A stretch of 55,899 nucleotides of DNA from Halomonas lysinitropha (GTDB taxonomy: Bacteria; Pseudomonadota; Gammaproteobacteria; Pseudomonadales; Halomonadaceae): the NCBI RefSeq assembly GCF_902500215.1, contig NZ_CABVOU010000024.1, positions 1 through 55,899 of the forward strand, read 5' to 3'. The translations under genes were made by a program, and so were the position numbers. How positions within the stretch are numbered: position 1 is the stretch's first letter; the number at the start of each line of letters is the position of its first letter. This document shows, piece after piece, positions 11,197 through 19,460 of this stretch. The notes beneath the pieces were generated by a model. It was given only the letters and a program-made list of their open reading frames with translations, did no database searches and had not been told where the DNA came from.

Positions 11197-12564
11197 GTGA
11201 CGTCGCCCACGAGCACCGCCGGCACGCGACAGCGCATCCTGGCGCTAGCCTGGCCGATCATCCTCTCCAATATCACCGTGCCGCTGCTCGGACTGGTGGA
11301 TACTGCCGTGGTCGGCCACCTGCCCGACTCGCGCTATCTCGCCGGGGTGACCCTGGGCGCAACGCTGTTCAGCTTCCTCTATTGGGGCTTCGGCTTCCTG
11401 CGCATGGGCACCACCGGCCTCACCTCCCAGGCAGTGGGTCGCGAGGCGAACGGGGAAGTACGCAACCTGCTCGGCCAGTCGTTGCTGCTCGCCCTGGGGA
11501 TCGGCTTGGGCTTGATCCTTGCCGGGAGCCCGCTGGTGACGCTGGGGCTGTGGCTGCTCGACGGCAGCGAGGCGGCCACGGCGCTGGCCGCGGAGTACGC
11601 CCGCATCCGCTTGCTCTCGGCCCCGGCGGTGCTGGCCAACTACGCCATCCTCGGCTGGTTCCTCGGCCAGCAGAATTCGCGGGTGACGCTGGCCATCCTG
11701 GTGCTGACCAACGGCGTCAACATCGTCCTCGACCTGCTGTTCGTGGTGGTGCTGGGGATGACCAGCGACGGCGTGGCCTGGGCCACGATGCTCGCCGACT
11801 ACACGGCACTGCTTTTCGGCCTCTGGCTGGTGTCGCGCCAGCTCAGGTGGCTGTCGGGGCGCTTCCTGCGCGAACGGCTACTGCGCCTGGCCGCCTACGG
11901 CGAGCTCTTCCGAGTCAACGCCAACCTCTTCGTGCGCACTCTGGGCCTGCTGTTCGCCATGGCCTTCTTCACCTCCCGCGGCGCCGCCCAGGGCGATACC
12001 GTGCTGGCGGCCAATGCCGTACTTCTGCAGTTCATCATGCTGACCAGCTACGCGCTGGACGGCTTCGCCCATGCCGCCGAGGCGCTGGCCGGCCGCGCCG
12101 TGGGCCGCCGGCGCTTCGACAAGTTCGGCCAGATCGTCGCAAGCGCCGCCCGCTTCTCGCTGGTCACGGCGGGGCTTGCCGCGCTGGCCTTCGCCCTGGG
12201 AGGCGAGTGGCTGATCGCACTGCTCACCGGCCTGCCGGAGGTGCGGGCCGCCGCCGGGGACTACCTGCCGTGGATGGTTGTCATGCCACTGGTGGCAGTA
12301 TGGAGCTACCTGTTCGACGGTGTCTTCATCGGCGCCACGGCGATCCGCGAGATGCGCAACAGCATCTATGCGGGGCTTGCCGTCTACCTGCCGCTCTGGT
12401 GGTTGACCACGCCCCTGGGCAACCATGGCCTGTGGCTGGCCTTCCTGGCCTTTGCCGTAGTGCGCTCGGGCGTGCTGGTGGCCTACTATCGGCACCATCG
12501 ACGCACCCGCTGGCGCCACCCCGCCTCAGCCGACGACATTGACGACGTCTCCGGTGCCGGGTAG
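11197..12564 (+). CDS. MATE-family efflux transporter (DinF-like)
   Basis: The 455-residue protein has about 12 membrane segments in two MatE halves. The first begins ILALAWPIILSNITVPLLGL and DTAVVGHL, characteristic of the DinF/NorM superfamily. Such proteins export drugs or metabolites using Na+ or H+ gradients. The start is GTG at 11197 with AAGGGA six bases upstream; a TTG at 11140 would add 19 unlike residues and lies inside the preceding terminator. The C-terminus ends in a basic, then acidic, cytosolic tail. The substrate is not predictable. Confidence 0.88.
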   Translation: MTSPTSTAGTRQRILALAWPIILSNITVPLLGLVDTAVVGHLPDSRYLAGVTLGATLFSFLYWGFGFLRMGTTGLTSQAVGREANGEVRNLLGQSLLLALGIGLGLILAGSPLVTLGLWLLDGSEAATALAAEYARIRLLSAPAVLANYAILGWFLGQQNSRVTLAILVLTNGVNIVLDLLFVVVLGMTSDGVAWATMLADYTALLFGLWLVSRQLRWLSGRFLRERLLRLAAYGELFRVNANLFVRTLGLLFAMAFFTSRGAAQGDTVLAANAVLLQFIMLTSYALDGFAHAAEALAGRAVGRRRFDKFGQIVASAARFSLVTAGLAALAFALGGEWLIALLTGLPEVRAAAGDYLPWMVVMPLVAVWSYLFDGVFIGATAIREMRNSIYAGLAVYLPLWWLTTPLGNHGLWLAFLAFAVVRSGVLVAYYRHHRRTRWRHPASADDIDDVSGAG

Positions 12565-12593
12565 CGCAACCCTCTGAGGTTGCGCTATTTTCT
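12562..12593 (+). terminator. Rho-independent terminator of MATE gene
   Basis: A 10-bp stem (12562-12571 with 12578-12587), a 6-base loop and TTTTCT follow. The stem includes the stop codon of the MATE gene. Confidence 0.75.
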
Positions 12594-12608
12594 GTCAGAC
12601 ACGTGACA
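12593..12608. promoter_or_regulatory. Inverted repeat, candidate operator upstream of atoE-like gene
   Basis: TGTCA (12593-12597), six bases, then TGACA (12604-12608) form a perfect dyad 26 bases before the AtoE-type start. Position and symmetry suit a repressor or activator site, but the regulator is unknown. Confidence 0.35.
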
Positions 12609-12634
12609 ATTCGACAACAGAAGAAGGGAACTCC

Positions 12635-13945
12635 ATGCTCAAGGCGCTATCGAGACCGGCCGTCAAACTGGTCGAACGCTACCTGCCCGACCCCTACATC
12701 TTCGTCCTGCTGCTGACGATCATCGCCGCCGCCGCGGCCATCGCTGTGGAGCGCCAGACTCCGCTGGCTGTGATGCGTTTCTGGGGTGACGGCTTCTGGG
12801 GCCTGCTGACCTTCTCGATGCAGATGCTGCTGGTGCTGGTCACCGGCTACATGCTGGCCAGCTCCCCGCCCGTCAAGCGCCTGCTGCAGAAGCTCGCCGG
12901 GCTGGCGAAGAACGCCGGCAGCGCCATCATCCTGGTCACCCTGGTGTCGCTGGTCGCTAGCTGGATCAACTGGGGCTTCGGCCTGGTGGTGGGCGCCCTG
13001 TTCGCCAAGGAGCTGGCTCGCCTGGTGCGAGTCGACTACCGTCTGCTGGTAGCCAGCGCCTACTCCGGCTTCATCGTCTGGCACGGTGGCCTGGCCGGCT
13101 CGATCCCGCTGACCATCGCCACCGAGGGCCATTTCACCGTCGAGCAGATCGGCGTGATCGGCACCGGCAACACCATCTTCTCGCTGTTCAACCTGGCCAT
13201 CGTGGCCTGCCTGTTCATCGCCGTGCCGCTGGTCAACCGTCTGATGCTCCCCGACGAGGATGAGAGCGTCTACATCGACCCCAAGCTGCTGGGTGAGGAT
13301 GAGGAAACGCGTGTGCGCATTACCCGCCCCGCCGAACGCCTGGAAAACAGCACGACCCTGGCCTGGCTGGTGGGCATTCCGGGGGTGTTGTTCCTGCTCG
13401 ACCACTTCATCTTCCGCGGCGGCGGCCTGAACCTCAACGTGGTCAACTTCCTGTTCCTGTCACTGGCCATCGTGCTGCACCGCACGCCGCGCAGCCTGCT
13501 CGAGAGCCTGCATGAGGCAATAAAGGGGGGTGCCGGTATCGTCATCCAGTTCCCCTTCTATGCCGGCATCATGGCGATCATGGTGCAGTCGGGCCTGGCC
13601 GAGAGCATGTCGGAGACGCTCATCTCCTTTGCCACCGAGACCACCCTGCCTTTCTGGTCCTTCATCAGCGCCGGCATCGTCAACATCTTCGTGCCCTCCG
13701 GTGGTGGCCAGTGGGCCGTGCAGGCCCCGGTAATGCTGCCCGCCGCCGAGGCTCTGGGTGTGGACATTCCCCGGGTGGCCATGGCCGTGGCCTGGGGTGA
13801 CGCCTGGACCAACCTGCTGCAGCCCTTCTGGGCCCTGCCCGTGCTGGGTATCGCCGGCCTCAAGGCCAAGGACATCATGGGCTTCTGCCTGATCCAGCTG
13901 TTCATCACCGGCATCATCATTGCGGTGGGCCTGACCTGGTTCTGA
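12635..13945 (+). CDS. atoE: Short-chain fatty acid transporter, AtoE family
   Basis: The 436-residue protein has about 11-12 hydrophobic segments and resembles AtoE (TIGR00366), thought to import short-chain fatty acids such as acetoacetate or butyrate. Recognisable family pieces are FWGDGFWGLLTFSMQM, ASWINWGFGLVVGALFAKE, SGFIVWHGGLAGSIPL and NIFVPSGGGQWAVQAPVM. ATG 12635 has AGAAGGGAA upstream. It stands alone without atoDAB genes nearby, so the substrate is inferred only from the family. Confidence 0.87.
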   Translation: MLKALSRPAVKLVERYLPDPYIFVLLLTIIAAAAAIAVERQTPLAVMRFWGDGFWGLLTFSMQMLLVLVTGYMLASSPPVKRLLQKLAGLAKNAGSAIILVTLVSLVASWINWGFGLVVGALFAKELARLVRVDYRLLVASAYSGFIVWHGGLAGSIPLTIATEGHFTVEQIGVIGTGNTIFSLFNLAIVACLFIAVPLVNRLMLPDEDESVYIDPKLLGEDEETRVRITRPAERLENSTTLAWLVGIPGVLFLLDHFIFRGGGLNLNVVNFLFLSLAIVLHRTPRSLLESLHEAIKGGAGIVIQFPFYAGIMAIMVQSGLAESMSETLISFATETTLPFWSFISAGIVNIFVPSGGGQWAVQAPVMLPAAEALGVDIPRVAMAVAWGDAWTNLLQPFWALPVLGIAGLKAKDIMGFCLIQLFITGIIIAVGLTWF

Positions 13946-13971
13946 TCTCACCGCCCCACATCGCGGTATCG

Positions 13972-14005
13972 AACGCCTTGCCTCCCCTCGCGGGGGCAAG
14001 GCGTT
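13972..14005 (+). terminator. Stem-loop terminator after atoE-like gene
   Basis: An 11-bp outer stem (13972-13982 with 13995-14005) with a short inner CCC/GGG pairing. No clear T tract follows, so function is probable rather than certain. Confidence 0.55.
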
Positions 14006-14035
14006 ATGCTGTAGGAAACCTCAAGGAGCATGACG

Positions 14036-14539
14036 ATGGATGACCAACCGCTGAGCGGCCAACACGAACTATCGATGACCGTGCTGATGACCCCGGACAT
14101 GGCCAACTTCAGTGGCAAGGTGCATGGCGGCGCCATCCTCAAGAAGCTCGACGAGGTGGCCTATGCCTGTGCCAGCCGCTATGCCGGCCATTACGTAGTG
14201 ACGCTGTCCGTCGACCAGGTGCTGTTCAAGCAGCCGATCCATGTCGGCGAGCTGGTCACCTTCCTTGCCTGCGTCAACCATGTGGGCAGCTCTTCCATGG
14301 AGATCGGTGTCAAGGTCGTGGCCGAGGACATCCGCCAGAAGATGATACGCCACACGAATAGCTGCTACCTGACCATGGTGGCCGTGGACGGCAGTGGCAA
14401 GCCGGCGCGGGTGCCACCGCTGAAGCTGGAGACACGGATCCAGAAATTGCGTTTCGAGAAGGCGGCCCTGCGCAAGAAGCTGCGCAAGCAGGCCGAGGAA
14501 GAAGAGCGTCGCACCCAGGCCGAACACGGCGATCCCTGA
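14036..14539 (+). CDS. Acyl-CoA thioesterase, hotdog fold (YciA/BFIT type)
   Basis: The 167-residue product has one hotdog domain: MTPDMANFSGKVHGGAILKK with the conserved Asn and Gly-rich turn, then DEVAYACASRYAGHYVVTLSVD (catalytic Asp), then strands to about residue 130. A basic/acidic coiled tail (RFEKAALRKKLRKQ) follows. It hydrolyses acyl-CoA to free acid and CoA. ATG 14036 lies seven bases after AAGGAG; ATG 14030 is only one base from it and unlikely. It is monocistronic, facing the convergent I78-type lipoprotein gene. Confidence 0.88.
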   Translation: MDDQPLSGQHELSMTVLMTPDMANFSGKVHGGAILKKLDEVAYACASRYAGHYVVTLSVDQVLFKQPIHVGELVTFLACVNHVGSSSMEIGVKVVAEDIRQKMIRHTNSCYLTMVAVDGSGKPARVPPLKLETRIQKLRFEKAALRKKLRKQAEEEERRTQAEHGDP

Positions 14540-14552
14540 CAAGAGAAGGGCG

Positions 14553-14885
14553 TCAACCGCACTCCAGGGCGGTGATCCGGCCCCGCTCGTCCAGACGCAC
14601 ATTGAGGCGCTCGGCCCGGTAATCGAGGGTATAAGCCTCGCCGGGGCGCATCACGCGCAGTGCCTCTGCACCGCTCTCTTTACGCAGGGTTCCTCCCGAC
14701 TCCGTATCGAAAGGCTTCCCTACCCAGCCCTGTACACGCCCCGCTCCGCAGGCGTCATCACCTTCACTGACGCGAGGAGGCTCAGGCGCCGGATCACGTG
14801 GAACCGTGGACTCGTTCGTGGCACTACAGGCAGTCATCAGCATCAGACCGACGGCCGTCAACCAGGGCTTGCAGAGGCGAAACAT
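14553..14885 (-). CDS. I78-family peptidase-inhibitor-like lipoprotein
   Basis: The 110-residue product has a lipoprotein signal ending LMLMTAC (lipid-modified Cys20). A Pro-rich linker follows, then a domain of about 65 residues (DACGAGRVQGWVGKPF, later RVMRPGEAYTLDYRAERLNV and ending ITALECG). The pattern of an early Cys, G-x-x-G-K-P and a closing Cys matches the I78 inhibitor/YjdI-like beta-fold. The two cysteines probably form a disulfide. It should sit in the outer membrane facing the periplasm. Inhibitor activity is inferred from the family, and the target protease is unknown. Confidence 0.75.
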   Translation of the reverse strand: MFRLCKPWLTAVGLMLMTACSATNESTVPRDPAPEPPRVSEGDDACGAGRVQGWVGKPFDTESGGTLRKESGAEALRVMRPGEAYTLDYRAERLNVRLDERGRITALECG

Positions 14886-14933
14886 AGGACTCTTTCCAGG
14901 CTATTGAGGGGGACGTTTCATCGAACAGGTGCC

Positions 14934-14962
14934 AAAACGGGCACGCCGAAAGGCATGCCCGT
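14934..14962 (-). terminator. Rho-independent terminator of entericidin-like gene
   Basis: On the minus strand, an 11-bp stem with one mismatch (14952-14962 with 14937-14947) and a 4-base loop are followed by TTTT (14934-14937). Confidence 0.7.
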
Positions 14963-15002
14963 GGGAGACTCAGCCGCTCAATTCAGCCTGATCGGCGGGA
15001 AC

Positions 15003-15137
15003 TCAGCTGGCGGCGTCCTGAACGGCTTCACCGCCGCGCTCGACGTCTTCGCCGGCACCGCGAATGGTATTGCAGCCGCTAAGCAGGGAGAAAGTGAAAA
15101 GTGAGACGAGTATCAGCGATAGGGTGCGTTTCTTCAT
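15003..15137 (-). CDS. Entericidin-like small lipoprotein
   Basis: This 44-residue peptide has a signal with lipobox LLSGC (Cys22) and the entericidin A/B-type mature part NTIRGAGEDVERGGEAVQDA. Entericidins are cell-envelope lipopeptides, often induced by stress or stationary phase; in E. coli they form a toxin/antidote pair. Only one member is seen here. The start is ATG 15137; the longer in-frame ATG at 15191 would bury the signal peptide. CTAGAT at 15191-15196 on the minus strand could be a stress-type -10, but this is weak. Confidence 0.82.
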   Translation of the reverse strand: MKKRTLSLILVSLFTFSLLSGCNTIRGAGEDVERGGEAVQDAAS

Positions 15138-15239
15138 AGTGGCGTCCTCGTTGCCGTTCCCGATGTGAAACACAAGGGGTGTCCCATCCAATCTAGCAGA
15201 TTCCAGGAGACAAGGTCCGGCGAAATTCCCCCGGTGAGC

Positions 15240-15986
15240 TTACCCCAGCAGCAGCCGCAGGATGATCGCCAGTATCACCGCAACGGTCAGCCACTTGACG
15301 ATGAAGGCCCCGCGCGGGCTCATGTTGACTTTCACCGCCAGCCAGGCCCCCAGCATGCTGCCGGCTGCCAGCATCAGGCCATAGCCCCAGCGTACCTGGT
15401 CGTTGGCCAGAAAGATGGCGAGAGCAGGCAGGGTATAGATCAGCACGATCAGCACCTTGAAGACGTTCACCTGGGCCAGGTCGATCTTCAGCATGCGATA
15501 GAGCACGACAATGAAGAGGATGCCCACTCCGACCTGGATAAAACCGCCGTAGAGGCCGATGGCGAACATCGCCATATATACCGCCGGCGTGAGGCGCTCC
15601 GGGGTCAGCGGGCGGGTATCCAGGCGCGGCTGGGGCAGCAGCATCAGCACCGCCGAGCACGCCATCACCGTGATCAGTATCGCCTCGAAAAGCGCATCCC
15701 CGGTCTGCAGGGCCAACCAGGCGCCGAGCAGCGAACCCACTACCGCCGGCACCGAGAGCCGCAACGAGAGACCCACGTAGCGAGCACCGGCACGGAAGAA
15801 GCTGGTCACGGCAGAGATGCTCTGCAGGGCAATCGAGACCCGGTTGGTGCCATTGGCCGCCTGTGGCGGCAACCCCAGAAACATCAGCAGAGGCAGGGTC
15901 AGCATCGAGCCACCCGCAGAGAGCACGTTGATGAAGCCGGCCAGGGTCCCGATGGTCAGCAGAGCAAGCGCCTCGAGCAGTGTCAT
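15240..15986 (-). CDS. TauE/SafE-family membrane permease (sulfite exporter-like)
   Basis: The 248-residue protein has about eight membrane segments. The TauE/SafE repeat is seen in LTIGTLAGFINVLSAGGSML and NGTNRVSIALQS, and again in the C-terminal half (MFAIGLYGGFIQVGVGILFI). The family exports sulfite, sulfoacetate or other small organic anions. ATG 15986 gives a standard-length protein; the frame stays open upstream but that part lacks family character. It is divergent from the HIT gene, with 138 bases between. The substrate cannot be deduced. Confidence 0.87.
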   Translation of the reverse strand: MTLLEALALLTIGTLAGFINVLSAGGSMLTLPLLMFLGLPPQAANGTNRVSIALQSISAVTSFFRAGARYVGLSLRLSVPAVVGSLLGAWLALQTGDALFEAILITVMACSAVLMLLPQPRLDTRPLTPERLTPAVYMAMFAIGLYGGFIQVGVGILFIVVLYRMLKIDLAQVNVFKVLIVLIYTLPALAIFLANDQVRWGYGLMLAAGSMLGAWLAVKVNMSPRGAFIVKWLTVAVILAIILRLLLG

Positions 15987-16124
15987 GGCAGCGTCCGTTG
16001 TTGGCGGGTCGGAGGTAAGCCGCCCAGCATACCGGGGCAGACCCGCGGGGGGAATCTGCCCCGATAACGGAGCAGTGTGCCATGATAGCGGACACGGGGA
16101 CCGCCGAGCGAAAGGAGACCCGCA

Positions 16125-16559
16125 ATGCAGGATTTCGTGCCCGATACCCGCCTGGTGGAGGACAGCTACCCGCTCACCGAGCTGCCATTGTGCCAGCTGC
16201 GACTGATGGACGACGCCCGCTTTCCCTGGCTGGTACTGATACCTCGACGCCTCGAGGCCAGCGAGGTGTTCGAGCTTGACGCTTCGGCCCAGCAGCAGCT
16301 GTGGCGAGAGGCCACCGCGGTCGGCAAGGCCATGCTCGACGCTCTGGGCGGCAACAAGCTCAACATTGCCAGCCTCGGCAATATCGTCGCCCAGTTGCAT
16401 GTGCATGTCATCGTACGGCGTCACGAAGACGCCGCCTGGCCGGCGCCAGTCTGGGGCCATGGCCAGGCCGAACCCTACGACCTGGATGGCCTGGCCGAGA
16501 TGCGCGCTCGCATCCTGGCCGAGGTCGAGGGGATGGACCTGACGCCGTCCGAGCGCTAA
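16125..16559 (+). CDS. HIT-domain nucleotide hydrolase-like protein
   Basis: The 144-residue histidine-triad-superfamily protein resembles diadenosine tetraphosphate hydrolase-like proteins of gammaproteobacteria. The motif is QLHVHVIVRR: the first and middle (nucleophilic) His are present, but the third position of HxHxH is Ile. NIASLGNIVAQ precedes it, and DAAWPAPVWG follows as in this subgroup. AAGGAG lies nine bases before ATG 16125. Its last four bases overlap the convergent NicO transporter gene. The substrate is uncertain. Confidence 0.86.
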   Translation: MQDFVPDTRLVEDSYPLTELPLCQLRLMDDARFPWLVLIPRRLEASEVFELDASAQQQLWREATAVGKAMLDALGGNKLNIASLGNIVAQLHVHVIVRRHEDAAWPAPVWGHGQAEPYDLDGLAEMRARILAEVEGMDLTPSER

Positions 16560-17578
16560 CCGCCGAAGGGAGACACCCTGGTCGGCGCTGCCGTCGCGCT
16601 GCGCGGTGGCGGCTCGCCCAGCAGCGGCGAGCTGGCCGGCTGGCCGACGCCGGTCACGGTCAGCGACACCCCCAGGACCATGATGGCTAGCCCACCCGCC
16701 AGGGCGGTCCAGCCCAGCAGCCTGCCGATGCGGTGGTCCGTGACCCGGGCCGCCAGACGCTGCTCTGCCCAGCCTCGCGCGAATACGCTGGCCAGCGCCA
16801 GGGCCGAGACAGTGAGCGCCGTCCCCAGCGCCATCACCAGCACCGCCGCCACCCCGACCATGAAATGGTCCAGCAGGGTGGCCGCTCCCAGCAGCAGCAC
16901 GCCTCCGCTACAGGGGCGGATGCCGATGGCCACCACCGTGATCAGGGCCGTGCGCCAGTCCCCCGCTTGCTGGGGATCCACATGGTGGTGCCCCCCGCAG
17001 CAAGCGGGGTCGGCGTCATGGACATGGGGACGATGAAGCCCTTCTCCCGCCGCGACCTCCGCTACAGCCGTACGATCTCGCAGCTGGCGGATGGCCCGCC
17101 AGCAGAGCCAGGCACCCAGCAGGGTCACCATGATGAAGCTCGCCAGTTCCACCCAGGCCACGCTCCCCATGGCCTGGCGCGTCAGCCAGCCCAGACCATG
17201 CACCAGTCCCACCACCAGGCCGATGGCCACCAGCGCCTGCAGCAGGGAGGCGGCGCAGGAGAGGGCCAGGGCCCGACGACGGGCACCGCCCTGGGAGAGC
17301 AGGTAGGTGGTCAGTACCGCCTTGCCATGACCGGGACCGGCAGCATGGAAGACGCCGTAGCCAAAGCTGATGCCGAGCAGCGTCGCCCAGGTGGCCGGCG
17401 AGGGAGTTCCGGAGAGCCCCGTGATGGCCAGAGTCAGCGCCCGGTGGAAGTCGCGCTGCCAGACCACCAATTGCAGACTGAGGTCCTGAAGGGCCTCTTG
17501 AACCATCCACTGCCAGGCCAGCAGAGCGAGCAACAGCCCACCGGCCAGCCACACCAGTCGCTTGAGGGCTAACGGCAC
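16556..17578 (-). CDS. NicO/RcnA-family nickel/cobalt-type metal transporter
   Basis: The 340-residue protein starts with one membrane anchor. It then has about six helices with family motifs GYGVFHAAGPGHGKAVLTTY and GIRPCSGGVLLL. Between them lies a His/Cys-rich loop, HRPHVHDADPACCGGHHH (about residues 183-200), a likely metal-binding segment. NicO/RcnA/HoxN-like proteins move Ni2+ or Co2+, and some may handle Zn2+. It overlaps the upstream DUF1007 gene by 10 bases, so the pair is translationally coupled. Direction of transport is unclear; the family contains efflux and uptake members. Confidence 0.86.
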   Translation of the reverse strand: MPLALKRLVWLAGGLLLALLAWQWMVQEALQDLSLQLVVWQRDFHRALTLAITGLSGTPSPATWATLLGISFGYGVFHAAGPGHGKAVLTTYLLSQGGARRRALALSCAASLLQALVAIGLVVGLVHGLGWLTRQAMGSVAWVELASFIMVTLLGAWLCWRAIRQLRDRTAVAEVAAGEGLHRPHVHDADPACCGGHHHVDPQQAGDWRTALITVVAIGIRPCSGGVLLLGAATLLDHFMVGVAAVLVMALGTALTVSALALASVFARGWAEQRLAARVTDHRIGRLLGWTALAGGLAIMVLGVSLTVTGVGQPASSPLLGEPPPRSATAAPTRVSPFGG

Positions 17579-18240
17579 GTCACCTCCCCGGTCTCAGCGA
17601 AGTGGCGGCCCAGGCCAGGCTCGGCCTCGTCATCGACGTCGAGCATCGCTGCCGCCATGACCCGCTCGGGATCGGGCTCGGCCGCCCGGATACGCGTCTG
17701 GCAATTGAGCTCGCCACCCACCACCAGGGCATCCGCGAGCGGCGTGTCGCCCGCCGCTTCGTGGACCACCTCGATATAGTAGGTGGGGTCGAACACCCGG
17801 TAGCGCAGCGTCTCTCCCGCCATTTCCAGCGGCTCAACCAGCGGCAGCAGGAAGACGAATTCGATCCGCCCGTCCCGCTCGAGCACGGTGTAGTCGTTGA
17901 CCTCGCCAAGCCCGAGCCTGTCATCCTCGAGGGTCAGCTCGGTGAAATAACCCTGCGGCGACAGGGTCTCGCGCATATCGCTGCCCAGCTGGTCGAGGGC
18001 GGCATCGAGACCGCCGCCTCCCGCTTCCCGGCCGAGTTCCTCGAGCAGCACCAGGCTGTAGAAGGGATCCAGGCGCCAGGACTGCTGAAGGGCTTGCAGC
18101 CGCCCCTCGCCATCGAGCACAAGGCGCATGCGCAGGTCGATCCAGCCATGGGGGTGCGCCGCGGCCGCCAGCGGCAACAGCAGGCCTGCGGCGAGGCAGA
18201 GCGCACCGATCAGGCGAGGGGACACCACGTAAGGAATCAT
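17569..18240 (-). CDS. DUF1007 periplasmic protein
   Basis: The 223-residue product has an N-terminal signal (LIGALCLAAGLLLPLAAAAHPHGW) leaving a mature protein that begins HPHGWIDLRMRL, the DUF1007 hallmark. The early His residues could bind metal. The domain continues with YSLVLLEELG and YFTELTLEDDRL. In many proteobacteria DUF1007 genes lie next to NicO/RcnA transporters, as here, suggesting a periplasmic metal-binding or assembly role. It sits 28 bases after the second of two lipoprotein genes on the same strand. No biochemical function is established to my knowledge. Confidence 0.82.
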   Translation of the reverse strand: MIPYVVSPRLIGALCLAAGLLLPLAAAAHPHGWIDLRMRLVLDGEGRLQALQQSWRLDPFYSLVLLEELGREAGGGGLDAALDQLGSDMRETLSPQGYFTELTLEDDRLGLGEVNDYTVLERDGRIEFVFLLPLVEPLEMAGETLRYRVFDPTYYIEVVHEAAGDTPLADALVVGGELNCQTRIRAAEPDPERVMAAAMLDVDDEAEPGLGRHFAETGEVTCR

Positions 18241-18268
18241 CGGCGGCCTTGTCGTCTTGTGGGGCCCA

Positions 18269-18625
18269 TCAGGGTGACAGCCTCAGCCGCGACTGCAGGT
18301 CGGTCAGCAGGGGGGCAAGGACGCTGGGTGGCAGGGGCCGACCACCCCGGGTGGCGATGAAGCTAGCCTGGCTACCATCCCCCTGGCCGGCCACGCGCAG
18401 GGACACGACGTAACCCGGCATTCGGCCGAGCACCGCCTCCAGGCGCCCCAGGTCGCCGTCGGCATGGCGGATCACGTAGCCGCGTTCCATCAGCAGGTCC
18501 ATGGCCTCGCGCAGGGTGGTCTCGGGTGTCGCCGCCAGGTGAATCTCGCGGGGCTCAGGCGGGGTCGGAGTGGCACAGCCGGTCAGCCAGGCGGCCAGCA
18601 GGATGACGAGGGGGGTTAGCCTCAT
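18269..18625 (-). CDS. Uncharacterised lipoprotein B of a paired set
   Basis: The 118-residue protein has a lipoprotein signal (MRLTPLVILLAAWLTGC, Cys17). Its mature region has LREAMDLLMERGYVIRHAD and then strand-rich sequence. The segment aligns with part of the product of the preceding gene (18622-19164): both have a helix then G-[FY]-x-[VI]-RH-x-D-x-x-LG. I do not recognise a named family; a helix-grip fold like BamC is a guess from the helix-then-strand pattern. Start ATG 18625 overlaps the upstream stop by four bases (ATGA). Confidence 0.7.
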   Translation of the reverse strand: MRLTPLVILLAAWLTGCATPTPPEPREIHLAATPETTLREAMDLLMERGYVIRHADGDLGRLEAVLGRMPGYVVSLRVAGQGDGSQASFIATRGGRPLPPSVLAPLLTDLQSRLRLSP

Positions 18626-19164
18626 GGGGCCTCCTGTGGCGGTACGGCCTCGATGGTGTCGCGCAGATCGCGGCAGAAGGCGGCATCGCTGGCACTGCGG
18701 GACTCGCGCAGCTCGCCTCGCCAATCGAAGATGCGTATATCCCGGGATACCTGCACCTGCTGCGCCCCCACTACCACCGAGAGACGCTCGATGCGGGTCG
18801 CCTCGTGGGTCGCTGGTCCAATGCCGCCACCGATCCCGATCATCACGCCGGAGGCCAGATGGCCGCCACTGCCGCCCAGCACGAAGCCGCCGAACCGGGG
18901 TAGATGATCGACGCCATGGTCGTGATAGACAGTGTTGCGGGCGCGTTCGGCACCGACCAGCCCCAGCGGCGCATCGGTGTGACGTACCAGGAAGCCCTCA
19001 TGCTCCAGAGCCGTCACGACCCTGGCCAGGCTGTCACCGGGCCCTGCGGGCCAGCGGCACTCGGCGGCCGGAGCCGGTTCGGCCTCGGGCAGCGTCTCGG
19101 GGATGGTCTGGCAGCCGGCCAGCGCCAGCCCTATCCCCAGAAGGGGTAACAACCAGGGGCGCAT
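18622..19164 (-). CDS. Uncharacterised lipoprotein A of a paired set
   Basis: The 180-residue protein has a lipoprotein signal MRPWLLPLLGIGLALAGC (Cys18). Mature sequence begins near QTIPETLPEAEPAPA. Then LARVVTALEHEGFLVRHTD resembles the downstream lipoprotein. A glycine-rich hydrophobic stretch follows (GGFVLGGSGGHLASGVMIG, about residues 92-110), then strand-rich sequence and a closing helix with one Cys (AFCRDLRDTI). ATG 19164 is chosen for the signal peptide; the frame remains open upstream without one. It probably heads a four-gene unit running to the NicO transporter. Function unknown. Confidence 0.7.
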   Translation of the reverse strand: MRPWLLPLLGIGLALAGCQTIPETLPEAEPAPAAECRWPAGPGDSLARVVTALEHEGFLVRHTDAPLGLVGAERARNTVYHDHGVDHLPRFGGFVLGGSGGHLASGVMIGIGGGIGPATHEATRIERLSVVVGAQQVQVSRDIRIFDWRGELRESRSASDAAFCRDLRDTIEAVPPQEAP

Positions 19165-19460
19165 GAGCAATCTCTCGTGAACGGATGTAAGCAGTCTACG
19201 CATCGCCCTGGCTCGAGGAAATACCGGGCTACAGCGGGACGAACGGAAGCACCAGGCGACAACGAGATCCCGCAACACCAGCCCCATGGAGATCCTGATC
19301 TGCCCGGAGAGTTTCAAGGTTGTCCGGACCGCAGGCCTTGAAGAAGGCGTACGACTCCCGCATGTCATGGACATCGGCTATGGTGGCCATGGCGAGAATT
19401 GACTTATCCACCGCCGGCGGACGCATTACCCTGACTGCATCGCGATCAAGGAGGCATTGC

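Noticed and set aside
14904..15104. 66-codon plus-strand frame opposite the entericidin-like gene
   Set aside because: It is antisense to a clear lipopeptide and spans its terminator. No ribosome site or family match was seen.
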